64,000 bases of DNA, from the NCBI GenBank assembly GCA_963743275.1, contig CAVUPB010000008.1:248001-312000 (forward strand), in the 5' to 3' direction. This DNA comes from JALYLC01 sp963743275. GTDB lineage: Bacteria; Actinomycetota; Thermoleophilia; Gaiellales; JALYLC01. Position 1 is the stretch's first letter. Each line of letters opens with the position of its first letter. The notes beneath the pieces were generated by a model that worked only from the letters and a program-made list of their open reading frames with translations, was not told the DNA's origin and searched no databases. A program made the translations under genes and the position numbers. Below, piece after piece: positions 1 to 8,212 of this stretch.

Positions 1-88
1 CCGGGACAGCGAGGCCGCGGCGCGCGATCTGCGCGGGCTGCTCGCCGCTCACCAGCCCGCGGCGCAGCTCACGGCGGTCGCGCTCTGA
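1..88 (+). CDS. C-terminal end of an unidentified protein (5' truncated by window edge)
   Basis: Reading from base 2 gives 28 codons ending in TGA at 86-88. The tail is Ala/Leu-rich (about RDSEAAARDLRGLL, then HQPAAQLTAVAL) and looks like the end of an alpha-helical domain. Too little is present to assign a family. The following gene begins 54 bases later with its own ribosome binding site, so the two need not be co-transcribed. Confidence 0.45.
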   Translation, partial: RDSEAAARDLRGLLAAHQPAAQLTAVAL

Positions 89-142
89 GGGTGTGGAAAG
101 TCGCGCGATCTGCCGCTATAGGTGTGGAGCGGAGGTGATTTC

Positions 143-409
143 ATGGGTCTGTTCGGTAACAGAAAAGCGCGGAAGCAGGAAGCGGCCGAGGCGGCCGAGG
201 CGGCCGCATTGCACGAGCGCGCGGCACGCCTCGTCGACACCCACGGAGTCGTGCTGGGTGCGGCCGAGGCCGAGTTGCATGCGGCGCTCGCGGCGCTGCG
301 GACCAAGGCGACACCCGAGCGCGAGCAGCGGGTCGCCGAGGCGAAGCAGCGGGTCGCCGAGGCGAAGCGACGCCTCGAGGAGTCCCGCAAGGCGAGTCTC
401 GTGGCCTGA
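143..409 (+). CDS. Small helical, probably coiled-coil protein
   Basis: The protein has 88 residues beginning MGLFGNRKARKQ. I chose ATG 143 because GGAGG at 131-135 lies seven bases upstream; the in-frame GTG at 122 would include that ribosome binding site in the coding region. After a short basic N-terminus almost the whole chain is Ala/Glu/Arg/Lys with no Pro or Gly for long stretches. A near-duplicated heptad-like unit (RVAEAKQ, RVAEAKR) occupies about residues 60-75, so a long amphipathic helix or coiled coil is expected. There is no signal peptide or membrane segment. Function is unknown. Confidence 0.7.
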   Translation: MGLFGNRKARKQEAAEAAEAAALHERAARLVDTHGVVLGAAEAELHAALAALRTKATPEREQRVAEAKQRVAEAKRRLEESRKASLVA

Positions 410-410
410 T

Positions 411-436
411 CGACCCCGCCGCTCACGGCGGGGTCG
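411..436. terminator. Hairpin between convergent genes
   Basis: CGACCCCGCCG (411-421) and CGGCGGGGTCG (426-436) form a perfect 11-bp stem with a CTCA loop. It sits where the small helical gene (ends 409, plus) meets the Crp-family gene (ends 423, minus), so it could stop transcription from both sides. There is no U-tract, as is common in very GC-rich genomes. Confidence 0.6.
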
Positions 437-1052
437 GCGCGATCGTGATGCGGCGGCGGGCGAGCGTGACGGTGCCGCGTTCCTGCTCGGCTTGCAGGAC
501 GCGGTTGACCGTCTCGCGCGTGGTCCCGGCGAGGCCGGCCAGGTCGTCCTGGCTGAGCGGGATCGTGACCGGCTCGGCGCCGCCCTTCCCGTAGATCTGC
601 GCGAGGTCGCGCAGGCGCGCGCGCACGCGCAGGTGCACCGGCGTGTAGAGGGCCTCGACGAGGCGGTCGCTCGACGTCGTCAGCATCTCGACGAGCAGCC
701 GCTCGATCGCGCCGCCGACCTCCGGATGCGCGGCCCGGATGCGGGCGAACGCGCTCGCCGGTATCGCGAACGTCTCGGCCGGCTCGAGCGCGACGACCGT
801 CGCGGTGCGACGCGCGTCCGGGTGGAGCACGGCGAGCAGGCCGAACACCTCGCCGGGGCCGTGCACCGCGAACGTCGCGATGTCGCCGAGCGGGGTCGTG
901 ATGCGGGCGGCGAAGCGGCCGCGCGTGACACGGTGGAGACTGTCGCCGGGGTCGCCCTCGTGGAACACCACCTCGCCGCGGCTGAACGCCCGGCGGCGCC
1001 CCGCGCCGCGGAGCTCGCTGTCGGGCACGTCTGCGAAGACGTCGACGGCCAT
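423..1052 (-). CDS. Crp/Fnr-family transcriptional regulator
   Basis: A 209-residue protein of the usual Crp length. Residues about 1-120 form the cyclic-nucleotide-binding-type jelly roll (GEVVFHEGDPGDSLHRVTRG, then a PGEVFGLLAVL segment). Residues about 150-205 form a winged helix whose recognition helix reads TTRETVNRVL. The R-E-x-x-x-R pattern is the one E. coli CRP uses to read TGTGA half-sites. There is no Cys cluster as in Fnr, so iron-sulfur sensing is not indicated. A matching TGTGA-N6-TCACG site lies 20 bases upstream of the start, which suggests autoregulation. The physiological ligand cannot be told from sequence. Confidence 0.9.
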   Translation of the reverse strand: MAVDVFADVPDSELRGAGRRRAFSRGEVVFHEGDPGDSLHRVTRGRFAARITTPLGDIATFAVHGPGEVFGLLAVLHPDARRTATVVALEPAETFAIPASAFARIRAAHPEVGGAIERLLVEMLTTSSDRLVEALYTPVHLRVRARLRDLAQIYGKGGAEPVTIPLSQDDLAGLAGTTRETVNRVLQAEQERGTVTLARRRITIAPTPP

Positions 1053-1072
1053 GTCGCGACTCTACACGCGAG

Positions 1073-1088
1073 TGTGATGAGAATCACG
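1073..1088. promoter_or_regulatory. CRP-like operator
   Basis: TGTGATGAGAATCACG matches the classical CRP palindrome TGTGA-N6-TCACA except for the last base. It lies between the divergent crp-like gene (start 1052, minus) and the hypothetical gene at 1189 (plus), close to the crp-like start, a position suited to autorepression. Confidence 0.65.
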
Positions 1089-1188
1089 TTCGTACCGTGC
1101 GCGCGCACACTGCGCCGGGGCTCGGGCCTTCGTACCTTGGACGGGCAAGGAAGCACCGCATCGTCTGTCCGACACACAGGAGTTCCCG

Positions 1189-1581
1189 ATGGCCGCCTGG
1201 GCCGCATCGAGTCAGCACATTCCACGCCGGTTCCTCCGGACACGCACCGACCCCGACGTCTCGCGCGGGCGCAAGCGGCTTGCGGGCACGCTCGAGATCT
1301 CGCTCGATCCGAAGCTCGCGCTGCGCCGCGGCCTGCTGCACTGGCCGCACATCCCGTGGGCCAACCGCGTGGCCATGGCCGAGGCGATGGAGGAGATCGT
1401 GATGCTGCTCCGCAATCCCGCGGTCGCGATCCCCGACGAGGCCCTGCCGCGCATTCTCGCGCTCGCCACCCATCCCGAGTCGCCGGCCTTCGGGGACTAC
1501 CCCAACCGGGCGCGCTTCGCCGCCTGGGCGCTGGCCGACGAGCTGCGCGAGGTCGTGCTCGAGGCCGGGGAGCCGGCATGA
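1189..1581 (+). CDS. Conserved-looking hypothetical protein (130 aa)
   Basis: The 130-residue product starts at ATG 1189 behind an AGGAG sequence (1176-1180). It is soluble and mixed in composition, with a basic N-terminus (residues 10-35) and an acidic, helical C-terminal half. I see no catalytic motif or signal peptide and cannot name the family. Its stop overlaps the next start (ATGA at 1578-1581), so the two are translationally coupled. The divergent Crp-like gene and its box upstream make Crp-type control possible. Confidence 0.7.
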   Translation: MAAWAASSQHIPRRFLRTRTDPDVSRGRKRLAGTLEISLDPKLALRRGLLHWPHIPWANRVAMAEAMEEIVMLLRNPAVAIPDEALPRILALATHPESPAFGDYPNRARFAAWALADELREVVLEAGEPA

Positions 1582-1799
1582 ACATCCACGACCCCGCGTT
1601 CGTGACGGCAGTCCACGCGCTCGAGCGGCGGCGTGGGCCCGAGAGCGAGCTCGACGTCCTCCGGCGGATCCATCGACAGGAGATCGCCGCCGAACGCGCG
1701 CGCACCCGGGAGCTGCGCCGCGCACAGCGCCGCCATGGCGCGTCCGCGATCGCCCGCCCAGCTTTCGCGATCTGGGCGCTGGTCGATCCGCGCCGCTAG
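1578..1799 (+). CDS. Small hypothetical protein (73 aa)
   Basis: A 73-residue, strongly basic and helical protein (MNIHDPAFVTAVHALERRRG at the N-terminus). It overlaps the preceding gene by four bases and ends at TAG 1797-1799, immediately before a terminator hairpin. The HALERRRGPESELDVLRRIH stretch suggests an amphipathic helix. No family is recognised. Tight coupling implies a shared role with the 130-residue neighbour. Confidence 0.6.
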   Translation: MNIHDPAFVTAVHALERRRGPESELDVLRRIHRQEIAAERARTRELRRAQRRHGASAIARPAFAIWALVDPRR

Positions 1800-1833
1800 C
1801 TCATCCGGCCGCTTGGGGGAGCGGCCGGATGAG
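1800..1833. terminator. Bidirectional terminator hairpin
   Basis: CTCATCCGGCCGCT (1800-1813) pairs perfectly with AGCGGCCGGATGAG (1820-1833) around a TGGGGG loop. It begins at the base after the stop of the 73-residue gene and precedes the 3' end of the minus-strand UxaA-type gene (stop at 1864), so it can serve both convergent units. Confidence 0.75.
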
Positions 1834-1863
1834 CAGCACCACCGGCCTCGGCGCGGCCTGCGG

Positions 1864-3028
1864 TCAGGTTCGCGCCGTCGCCTCGAGCGGGTGCACGCGG
1901 CTGATCGCAAACTCGCGATTCCCGTGTGCCTCGGCCGCCGACCGGCGTCCGGAGAGGCACGCGAGGATCGCGCCGTAGATCCGCTGCCCGACCTCCTCGA
2001 GCGATTCGCGCCCGTCGGCGACGGTGCCCGCGTCGAGGTCGATGTCGCCGGCCAGGCGCTCGAACAGCGCGCTGTTGGAGGAGATCTTGAGGCACGGGGC
2101 GACCGGCGAGCCCGTCGGCGTGCCGCGGCCGGTCGTGAAGGCGACGATGTGCGCCCCCGCGGCGACCATCCCGACCATCTGCTCGATGTCGTTGCCCGGC
2201 GTGTCCATCACGTTCAGGCCCGAGGTGCGCGCGGGCTCGGCGAACGCGAGCGTCCCGGAAACGGGGGCGGAGCCGCCCTTCTTGGCCGCGCCGAGCGATT
2301 TCTCCTCGATCGTCGTGAGACCGCCCGCCATGTTCCCGGGCACGGGCTGCCCGTCGCGCAGGTCGACGCCGAGCAGGCGCACGTCGCGCTCGAAGCGGTC
2401 GATCATCGCGATCACCTCGCGCCCGACCTCGGGCGTCACGGCGCGCGCGGCGAGCAGGTGCTCGGCGCCGATCAGCTCCGAGGTCTCCGCGAGGATCGAC
2501 GTGCCGCCCGCGGCCACGAGGAGGTCGCTCGCAACGCCGAGGGCAGGATTGGCCGTGATGCCGGAGAGCGCGTCGGAGCCCCCGCACTCGAGCCCGAGGC
2601 AGACCGCGGAGAGCGGCGCGGGCTCGGCCCGGTGCGCGGCGGCCCGCTCGGCGAGCCGGGCGCCGGCGAGACGTCCCGCGGCGACGACCGCTTCCGTGCC
2701 CCCGAGCTCGGCGAGCGTCAGCGACTCGACGGGGATTCCCCGGTCGCGCGCCTCGGCGGCGAGTCCGTCGTCGCCGTCGAGCCCGAGCGAGCAGCGTCGC
2801 CGCGACGTTCGGGTGGGTCGCGAACCCGCGCAGCACGCGCTGGACGCGCTCGCGGTCGGCCTGCGAGCCCGTCCCGTTCCAGTCGTGCGCCACGGTGACG
2901 GCTCCGGGCACCGAGTCCGCGATGCGCCGCGCGGCGCCGCAGGCGGCGACGTGCAGCGGCAGGACGAGCACGTGGTTGCGAAAGCCGAAGCGCCCGTCCG
3001 GGCGGCGGAATCCGACGAGTCCGCTCAC
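1864..3028 (-). CDS. UxaA-family (altronate dehydratase-type) large domain protein, frameshifted
   Basis: Start GTG 3028 overlaps the stop of the upstream gene (GTGA). The first ~75 residues (GFRRPDGRFGFRNHVLVLP, then THPNVAATL) are in one frame. From about base 2797 onward the homology continues in the next frame (CSLGLDGDDG, LSAVCLGLECGGSDALSGI, SGLNVMDTPGNDIEQMVG, HIVAFTTGRGTP) to the stop at 1864. Joined, the product is about 387 residues, the normal length for the C-terminal UxaA / SuyB-type subunit that dehydrates sugar acids such as altronate or galactarate, or cleaves sulfolactate. The single-base shift is either a sequencing error or an inactivating mutation; motifs on both sides look intact. 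It is the last gene of a three-gene operon. Confidence 0.75.
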
Positions 3029-3924
3029 AGCGTCATCGCGAGACGGGGAAGCGCGAACGCCGAGCGGCCCTGTCGCTCGGCGGCGCAGGGCGCGCCCGCG
3101 AACGCCGCGCACACGGCGCTCCAGATCTCGGGCGCCGTCGCGTCCGCCTGCACGTCGAAGTCGGCTGCGAGCGCGCGCTGCAGCGGCGACTCGCCGGCGA
3201 CGGCCACGACGGGACAGGTCGGAAAGCCGGTCGCGACCTGGTCGAGCGCCGGAAAGGCGACGATCACCTGGCTGCCGGCCGCGACCAGCGCGACGTGCTG
3301 CTGCGATCCCTCGCCCGCGTCGCGGAGGGCCACGACGCCCGCGGGCGCGGGCCCGGGGGCGAACGCGTCGCGCGCACCGTCCGCGGGCACGCCCGCGAGC
3401 GCGTGGCCGAGGACGACCTGCGCGCCCGCGCCGCGTGCGTGCGCCACCAGTTCGGGGATGCGCGGGTCGGCGCGGCTCGCCTCGATGCCGAGCACGATCC
3501 GCTCGGCCTCGACGTCGCCCCGCGCCTGCGCTCCGATCTCCTCCTGCAGCGACCGGCCGATCGCCTCGCCTGCCGCGACCGCCGCGTCCGACCCGCCCGC
3601 CTGCTGGATTCCGACGAACTCGAGCCGCTGTCCGCGAAGCTCGATCGCGTGCGCCACCGCGCCTCCCTGCACGGTCTCGCAGCCGAGGCTGACGACGAGC
3701 ACGGCGCCGACGTTCGGGCTGCAGGCGACGCCCTCGAAGGCCTGGGCGTTGCGCGCCGCGTCGTCGCGCACGAGGCTGCAGCCGTGCTGATGGAGCAGCG
3801 ACACCCCTCCGATGCGGTCGGCGACCTCGCCGGCGATGCGGGTCGCGCAGATGACGGACGGCAGCACGAGCACGTGATTGCGGCTGCCCGCGCGCCCGTC
3901 CGCCCGCGAGAACCCGGTCAGCAC
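3025..3924 (-). CDS. Second UxaA-family protein, short divergent paralog
   Basis: 299 residues from GTG 3924, with GGAGGG about six bases upstream. The N-terminus (GFSRADGRAGSRNHVLVLPS) and the CSPNVGAVLVVSLGCE segment are typical of the UxaA large domain. The C-terminal half is about 90 residues shorter than that of the downstream paralog and lacks the GNDIEQMVG and TTGRGTP motifs as such, keeping only HVALVAAGSQVIVAFPA. It overlaps the downstream gene by four bases and the upstream SAF-domain gene by seven. A partner or regulatory subunit of a hetero-oligomeric hydro-lyase is my inference; the substrate is unknown. Confidence 0.65.
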   Translation of the reverse strand: MLTGFSRADGRAGSRNHVLVLPSVICATRIAGEVADRIGGVSLLHQHGCSLVRDDAARNAQAFEGVACSPNVGAVLVVSLGCETVQGGAVAHAIELRGQRLEFVGIQQAGGSDAAVAAGEAIGRSLQEEIGAQARGDVEAERIVLGIEASRADPRIPELVAHARGAGAQVVLGHALAGVPADGARDAFAPGPAPAGVVALRDAGEGSQQHVALVAAGSQVIVAFPALDQVATGFPTCPVVAVAGESPLQRALAADFDVQADATAPEIWSAVCAAFAGAPCAAERQGRSAFALPRLAMTL

Positions 3925-4227
3925 GCGCCCTCCGGCCGGGTGTCGAGCCGCGCGGACACGAGGTTGTGCACGTGCACGTGCGCCCCGGGCTCGATCGCGG
4001 CGGTGGCGATGCCGATGACCTCGCCGTACTTGCGCACGGCTTCGCCCTCGGCGATCGCGGTGAGCGCGACCTTGTGACCGAACGGGACCGGCTGCGACGA
4101 CGACGACCGCAGCGATCCCGTCGCCCGGTTCGAGGGGCTCCAGCGCGACCGCGACCGAGTCGCGGGCGTCGAGCACCAGGATCCGTTTGGCGCCGCCCTT
4201 CGCGGGCGGCTGCGCTTCCGCGTTCAT
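3918..4227 (-). CDS. SAF-domain small subunit of UxaA-type hydro-lyase, frameshifted
   Basis: From ATG 4227 the frame reads MNAEAQPPAKGGAKRILVLD, then VAVALEPLEPGDGIAAVVVV. Near base 4077 the homology moves to another frame (PFGHKVALTAIAEGEAVRKY, then GIATAAIEPGAHVHVHNL) and ends at TGA 3918-3920. The HVHVHNL motif and ~103-residue total length fit the N-terminal SAF domain of UxaA / SuyA, which carries metal-binding histidines. In many bacteria this domain is fused to the large domain; here it is a separate first gene. The frameshift may be a sequencing error. The divergent P450 gene starts 78 bases away. Confidence 0.65.
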
Positions 4228-4304
4228 CGCCGCGAACTGTGTCACGATCCGGGGCGCTCGCCGTGCGCTACATTCGCGCGCAGCACCGAACAGGAGGCGC
4301 CCCG

Positions 4305-5489
4305 GTGGCGGCGATCGACGAGAGCGCAGCGGCGTTCGACCACAACGACCATGCGATGCGGGCGCGCTGTGCCGAGGCCTACGCCGAGCTGCGCGAGCAC
4401 TGCCCCGTGTTCCACTCGGAGGCCTGGGGCGGCTTCTGGGTCGCGAGCCGCTACGAGGACGTCTACGAGGTCGGCCGCGACGTCGAGCGCTTCGCCTCGG
4501 GCCCGGGAGTGATGCTGCCGCCCGTGGGCCACGGCCGCCCGCTCCTGCCGATGGACTCCGACCCCCCGGAGCACCCCGAGTACAAGCGGCTGATGCTGCC
4601 GCGCTTCGCACCGGCCGCCGTCGCCGGCATGGAGCAGGACGTGCGCGACCTCGCGCGCGGGCTCGTCGAGGGCATCGCCGGCCGCGGCGAGGCCGATCTC
4701 TACGAGACGCTCTGCAAGCCCCTGCCGATGCTGCTGATCACGCGGCTGCTCGGGATCGAGCGCGACCCGTCGTTCTGGGCCTGGACGGACACGCTGATCT
4801 ACGGCCGCGTCGACGGCACGAGCCCCGAGGAGATCCGCGCGGCCGCCGACTCGCTCTACGGCTTCCTGGCCGCGCAGGTCGCCGATCGCCGCGCCGTGCC
4901 GGGCCGCGACGACCTCATCTCGCTGATGCTGCAGGGCTCGGTCGAGGGCCGGCCCTACCGCGAGGACGAGATCCTCGACAACTGCTTCTTCCTGCTCATC
5001 GCGGGCCTCGAGAACACGGCCTTCGGCATCCGCGCGACGCTCCGCCACCTCGCGGTCGAGCCGGCGGATCGCGCCGCCGTGCTCGCCGACCCGGCGCTCG
5101 TCCACAACCTCGTCGAGCAGTCGCTGCGCCTCTACACGCCGGTCACCGCCCTCTGCCGCACGGCCACGCGCGACACCGAGGTCGCCGGGCAGGCGATCGC
5201 GGCGGGCGAGCGCGTGCTGCTCCTGTTCGGCTCGGCCAACCGCGATCCCGCGGTGTTCCCGGACGCCGACACGTTCCATCTCGATCGCCGCGACGGCCGC
5301 CACGTCGCCTTCGGGATCGGGCCGCACCGCTGCGTGGGCTCCAACCTCGCGCGCCTCGAGATGCGCGTGGCCGTGGAGGAGCTGCTGCGGCTGATCCCCG
5401 ACTACCGGCTCGCGCCGGGGCCGGACCCGGGCTGGTACGACGCCACCCGGCTGAACGTCGTGTGGGATGTCCCGGGAGGTGCGCGATGA
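4305..5489 (+). CDS. Cytochrome P450
   Basis: A 394-residue class I bacterial P450 from GTG 4305 with AGGAGG at 4292-4297. The I-helix is at about residues 230-240 (AGLENTAFG, where the usual acid/Thr pair appears as E-N-T). The ExxR motif is EQSLR at 271-274. The heme-binding loop is FGIGPHRCVG with the ligand Cys at about 343. No membrane anchor is present, so it is soluble. It is translationally coupled to the ferredoxin gene downstream (ATGA overlap), its likely electron donor. No ferredoxin reductase is in the window. The substrate is unknown. Confidence 0.95.
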   Translation: MAAIDESAAAFDHNDHAMRARCAEAYAELREHCPVFHSEAWGGFWVASRYEDVYEVGRDVERFASGPGVMLPPVGHGRPLLPMDSDPPEHPEYKRLMLPRFAPAAVAGMEQDVRDLARGLVEGIAGRGEADLYETLCKPLPMLLITRLLGIERDPSFWAWTDTLIYGRVDGTSPEEIRAAADSLYGFLAAQVADRRAVPGRDDLISLMLQGSVEGRPYREDEILDNCFFLLIAGLENTAFGIRATLRHLAVEPADRAAVLADPALVHNLVEQSLRLYTPVTALCRTATRDTEVAGQAIAAGERVLLLFGSANRDPAVFPDADTFHLDRRDGRHVAFGIGPHRCVGSNLARLEMRVAVEELLRLIPDYRLAPGPDPGWYDATRLNVVWDVPGGAR

Positions 5490-5683
5490 AGGTCGAGGTC
5501 GATCGCAGCATGTGCGTCGGGCACGCGCAGTGCACGGCCATCTGCCCCGAGGTGTTCGGCAGCGACGAGCTCGGCTATGCGTTCGTGATCGGCGACGGCA
5601 CGGTCGCGCCGGAGCACGAGGAGAGCGTCGCGCTCGCCGTCGACTCGTGCCCCGAGCAGGCGATCCGGCGGAGCGAGGGCTAG
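5486..5683 (+). CDS. [3Fe-4S]-type ferredoxin (P450 partner)
   Basis: A 65-residue acidic ferredoxin. The cluster motif is CVGHAQCTAICP (first Cys at about residue 10), with a further Cys in DSCPEQAI near residue 54. The His in the CxxHxxC position and the Cys count are those of actinobacterial P450-linked [3Fe-4S] ferredoxins. It overlaps the P450 gene by four bases and should shuttle electrons to it. Its stop TAG lies within a CTAG that also supplies the stop of the convergent minus-strand gene. Confidence 0.93.
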   Translation: MKVEVDRSMCVGHAQCTAICPEVFGSDELGYAFVIGDGTVAPEHEESVALAVDSCPEQAIRRSEG

Positions 5684-6828
5684 GGCGAGAGCGGCCGCAG
5701 GCTGCGCGCGGTCGCCAGGATCGCGGCCTTGTCGGTGCCCTCGAGCCGGATCGCGATGGTGCCGGCGCGGCCGTCGCCGTAGCGGCCGCCGTTGACGACG
5801 ACCGTTCGTCGGGCAACGCCGCAGTAGAGACGGCTGCCCGGCGCCCAGCCCGCGCGCCCGACGCTCTGCTTGACGAGCACGCAGTGGGCGGGGCACCCGC
5901 CGCCGTAGAGCAGCTCGAGCTGCTTCAGCCCGTCCGCGAGCGTGATCACGCGGGCCAGGCGGAGCGGCTGGCCCGCAGCCGAGCGGCCGGGCCACAGCGC
6001 TCCGGGAACGGCGCGCGCGGCCTCGGCGAGCGTGACGACGACCGCCGCATGGTGACGCCGCTGTCCGAGCAGCGGAGGCACGCGCGGGAAGCGCGCAGCG
6101 GCGCGCACGTAGGCCGGGAGCCTGGCGGTCTCCGCGACGACGTCGACATCCTCGCCGTCGGTGACCCGCGCGCCCCGCCGCGTCTCGATGCGAAGTGGAT
6201 TCCCCGTCTTCTGATCGACCGCGACGAGCACCCGGATCCCACGTGCGTATGGCGGGAACGCTCCGGAGGTGACGCGCAGCCACCACACGCGCCGCCCGCG
6301 CACGACCCCGCTCGACGTCCGTTTCACCTGCCCCGAAGCGAGCGCCGCCCGGTAGTGGTCGATCGCGCCGGTGAACAGCGCGGGAAGGCCCGTGCCGAAC
6401 GCTCCGACGCACCCGGTGCGCGTACGCGGCCCGACGAGCCGGGTGCAGCCGCCGACGTTCGCCGCCCTGCCGTGCTTGCGGGTGTCGAACCACAGCTCGC
6501 TGCGAGGCCGGACGAGTTCGGCCGCGTGCGTGTCGAGGTGGACGATGGTCGAGTGGCCGGCGTGGTCGAAGCGCACCACGATCCCGAGGTACGGGCCGCC
6601 GGAGACCGCGGCGAGCGCGCGCGCGACGGCGTCGCGCTGCCCCCCGCGCCCTGTCAGGAGCACGCCGCCCGCGGCGATTCCCGCGAGGGCGACGGCGCCC
6701 GCGCGCAGGAGCCGGCGCCGCGCCGGCCCCGGCGACCGCGCGAGCTCGCGCTCGAGGTTCGCCTGGCGGGCGGCCAGACGAGCATCGTCGAGCGGGGCGA
6801 CATCGGGCGGCGACAGGGGCGAGCTCAT
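5680..6828 (-). CDS. Single-pass membrane protein paired with an ECF sigma factor
   Basis: 382 residues: a cytoplasmic segment of about 50 residues, one hydrophobic stretch (residues ~43-60, LLRAGAVALAGIAAGGVLL), then a ~320-residue domain facing outside with several Cys (GGCTRLVG, GGGCPAHCVL, LYCGV). It is coupled to the sigma factor gene upstream by an ATGA overlap. This architecture (short inside segment, helix, large beta-rich outer domain) is typical of actinobacterial sigma-associated membrane proteins. A role as anti-sigma or sensor is inferred from context; there is no zinc-finger HxxxCxxC motif. Confidence 0.7.
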   Translation of the reverse strand: MSSPLSPPDVAPLDDARLAARQANLERELARSPGPARRRLLRAGAVALAGIAAGGVLLTGRGGQRDAVARALAAVSGGPYLGIVVRFDHAGHSTIVHLDTHAAELVRPRSELWFDTRKHGRAANVGGCTRLVGPRTRTGCVGAFGTGLPALFTGAIDHYRAALASGQVKRTSSGVVRGRRVWWLRVTSGAFPPYARGIRVLVAVDQKTGNPLRIETRRGARVTDGEDVDVVAETARLPAYVRAAARFPRVPPLLGQRRHHAAVVVTLAEAARAVPGALWPGRSAAGQPLRLARVITLADGLKQLELLYGGGCPAHCVLVKQSVGRAGWAPGSRLYCGVARRTVVVNGGRYGDGRAGTIAIRLEGTDKAAILATARSLRPLSP

Positions 6829-7406
6829 GCGGGGTCCTCACAGGCTGGGGCGAGCGACGTTGCGTCCACTGGATGTCCGCCGGCCGTCTCGAGTTCCCCG
6901 AGCTGGGCGCGCGCCCGCGAGAGGCGCGAGCGGACCGTGCCGACCGGGATGCCGAGCGCGAGCGCGGCGTCCTCGTAGGAGAGGCCGGTCCACGAGCACG
7001 CCAGGATCACGTCGCGCTGGCTCTCGGGCAGCCGCCGCAGCAGTGCGAGGACGTCGCCGAGCTCGCGCGCCTCACTCGCTTCGGGCGGCGCGGGACGCTC
7101 GAGCGCGAGGCGCGCCAGGGCGGCCCGGTGCCGGCGCAGCGCTCTCCGGGCGTTGCGCGCGCAGTTGAGCGCGACGCCGTAGAGCCAGGGCAGGGCGCTG
7201 TCGCCGCTCAGCTGGACGTCGGCGCGCTTGCGCCAAGCCTCGAGGAAGACGGTCGAGGTGAGGTCCTCCGCGAGCTCGCGGTCGCCGGTGCGGCGCACGA
7301 GGAACACGAAGATGGCGGGCGCGTGGCGCCGGAACAGCTCGCCGACCGCGGCCTGGTCGCCCGCGCATCCGCGCGACCACAGCTCGGCGTCCGTCCGGCG
7401 GTCCAC
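6825..7406 (-). CDS. ECF-family RNA polymerase sigma factor
   Basis: 193 residues. Region 2 (residues ~20-90) contains FVLRRTGDRELAEDLTSTVF and AWRKRADVQ. Region 4 (~125-180) contains LPESQRDVILACSWTGLSYE followed by the helix-turn-helix ALGIPVGTVRSRLSRAR. The segment between them is short, as in the ECF group. The downstream membrane protein overlaps by four bases and is its likely controller. The gene is divergent from the MOSC gene across 55 bases. Confidence 0.93.
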   Translation of the reverse strand: MDRRTDAELWSRGCAGDQAAVGELFRRHAPAIFVFLVRRTGDRELAEDLTSTVFLEAWRKRADVQLSGDSALPWLYGVALNCARNARRALRRHRAALARLALERPAPPEASEARELGDVLALLRRLPESQRDVILACSWTGLSYEDAALALGIPVGTVRSRLSRARAQLGELETAGGHPVDATSLAPACEDPA

Positions 7407-7449
7407 ACCCCAACGATGTCCGAAGCGGCGCGGGAGTTCCCTGCAGCGC

Positions 7450-7455
7450 TACCCT
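7450..7455 (+). promoter_or_regulatory. Candidate -10 element of a leaderless promoter
   Basis: TACCCT ends six bases before the MOSC gene ATG at 7462, and no purine-rich ribosome binding site is present. This matches the TANNNT-N6-8-ATG arrangement found in front of several other genes in the window. Confidence 0.4.
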
Positions 7456-7461
7456 CGCGCC

Positions 7462-8187
7462 ATGGAGATGCGCGTCGCCGAGCTCTGGCGCTACCCCGTC
7501 AAGTCCCTGCGCGGCGAGCGCCTGCCGGCCCTCGAGGTCGCCGCCGACGGCGTCGTCGGCGACCGCCTCGCGCACGTGCGCCAGCTCTCGGGGCGCGTCG
7601 TCACGTCGCGCTACCGCCCCAAGCTGCTCGGCCTCCAGGGCTCGCTCGACGCCGACGGCGAGCCGACGGTCGACGGCCATCCCTGGTCGTCGGCAGAGGC
7701 GCGCGAGCTCGTCCGGGCGGCCGCCGGCCCCTCGGTCGAGATCATCCGCTTCACGGGCCCCGACCACGGCCAGCGCCACGACGTCCTGCCGCTCACGGTG
7801 CTCACCGAGGGCATGGCCGAGGCGGTCGGCGTCGATCGCCGGCGCTTCCGCCCGAACATCGTCGTCACCGGCGCCGAGGGCCTCGCCGAGGTCGACTGGC
7901 CCGGCTACGGCCTGCGCGCCGGTGGCGTGCTGATCGGCGTCCGCAACCGCCGGGCGCGCTGCGTGATGACGACGTTCGACCCCGACACGATCGCGCAGGA
8001 TCTGGGCGTCCTGCAGCGCATCTACCGCACGTTCGGCGGCGAGGTCGCCCTCGACTGCTGGGTGATCGAGCCCGGGCGCATCGCCGAGGGCGACGCCGTC
8101 GAGCTCGTCGAGGTGCCGGCGTCGGCCGAGCCGCCGCTCGGCAACGGCGACGACCCGTTCACGTGGAGCCCGCAGCGCCTGGGATGA
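7462..8187 (+). CDS. MOSC-domain protein
   Basis: 241 residues. The N-terminus (VAELWRYPVKSLRGERLPAL) is the MOSC N-terminal beta-barrel signature. The MOSC core follows, with RFRPNIVVTG at about 130-140 and an RCVMTTFDP segment at about 167-175 that includes the conserved Cys of sulfur-carrier MOSC proteins such as the mARC/YiiM families. It is predicted to act in molybdenum-cofactor-linked sulfur transfer or N-hydroxylated compound reduction. A molybdate locus lies 1 kb away, but the genes are not in one operon. Confidence 0.88.
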   Translation: MEMRVAELWRYPVKSLRGERLPALEVAADGVVGDRLAHVRQLSGRVVTSRYRPKLLGLQGSLDADGEPTVDGHPWSSAEARELVRAAAGPSVEIIRFTGPDHGQRHDVLPLTVLTEGMAEAVGVDRRRFRPNIVVTGAEGLAEVDWPGYGLRAGGVLIGVRNRRARCVMTTFDPDTIAQDLGVLQRIYRTFGGEVALDCWVIEPGRIAEGDAVELVEVPASAEPPLGNGDDPFTWSPQRLG

Positions 8188-8212
8188 CGCGGGGCGGCAG
8201 GCGCTGATCGCC

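Noticed and set aside
93..1577. Long plus-strand frame of several hundred Arg/Ala-rich codons
   Set aside because: It runs antisense to the Crp-family gene and has no domain pattern; only its last 73 codons (from 1578) form a plausible gene.
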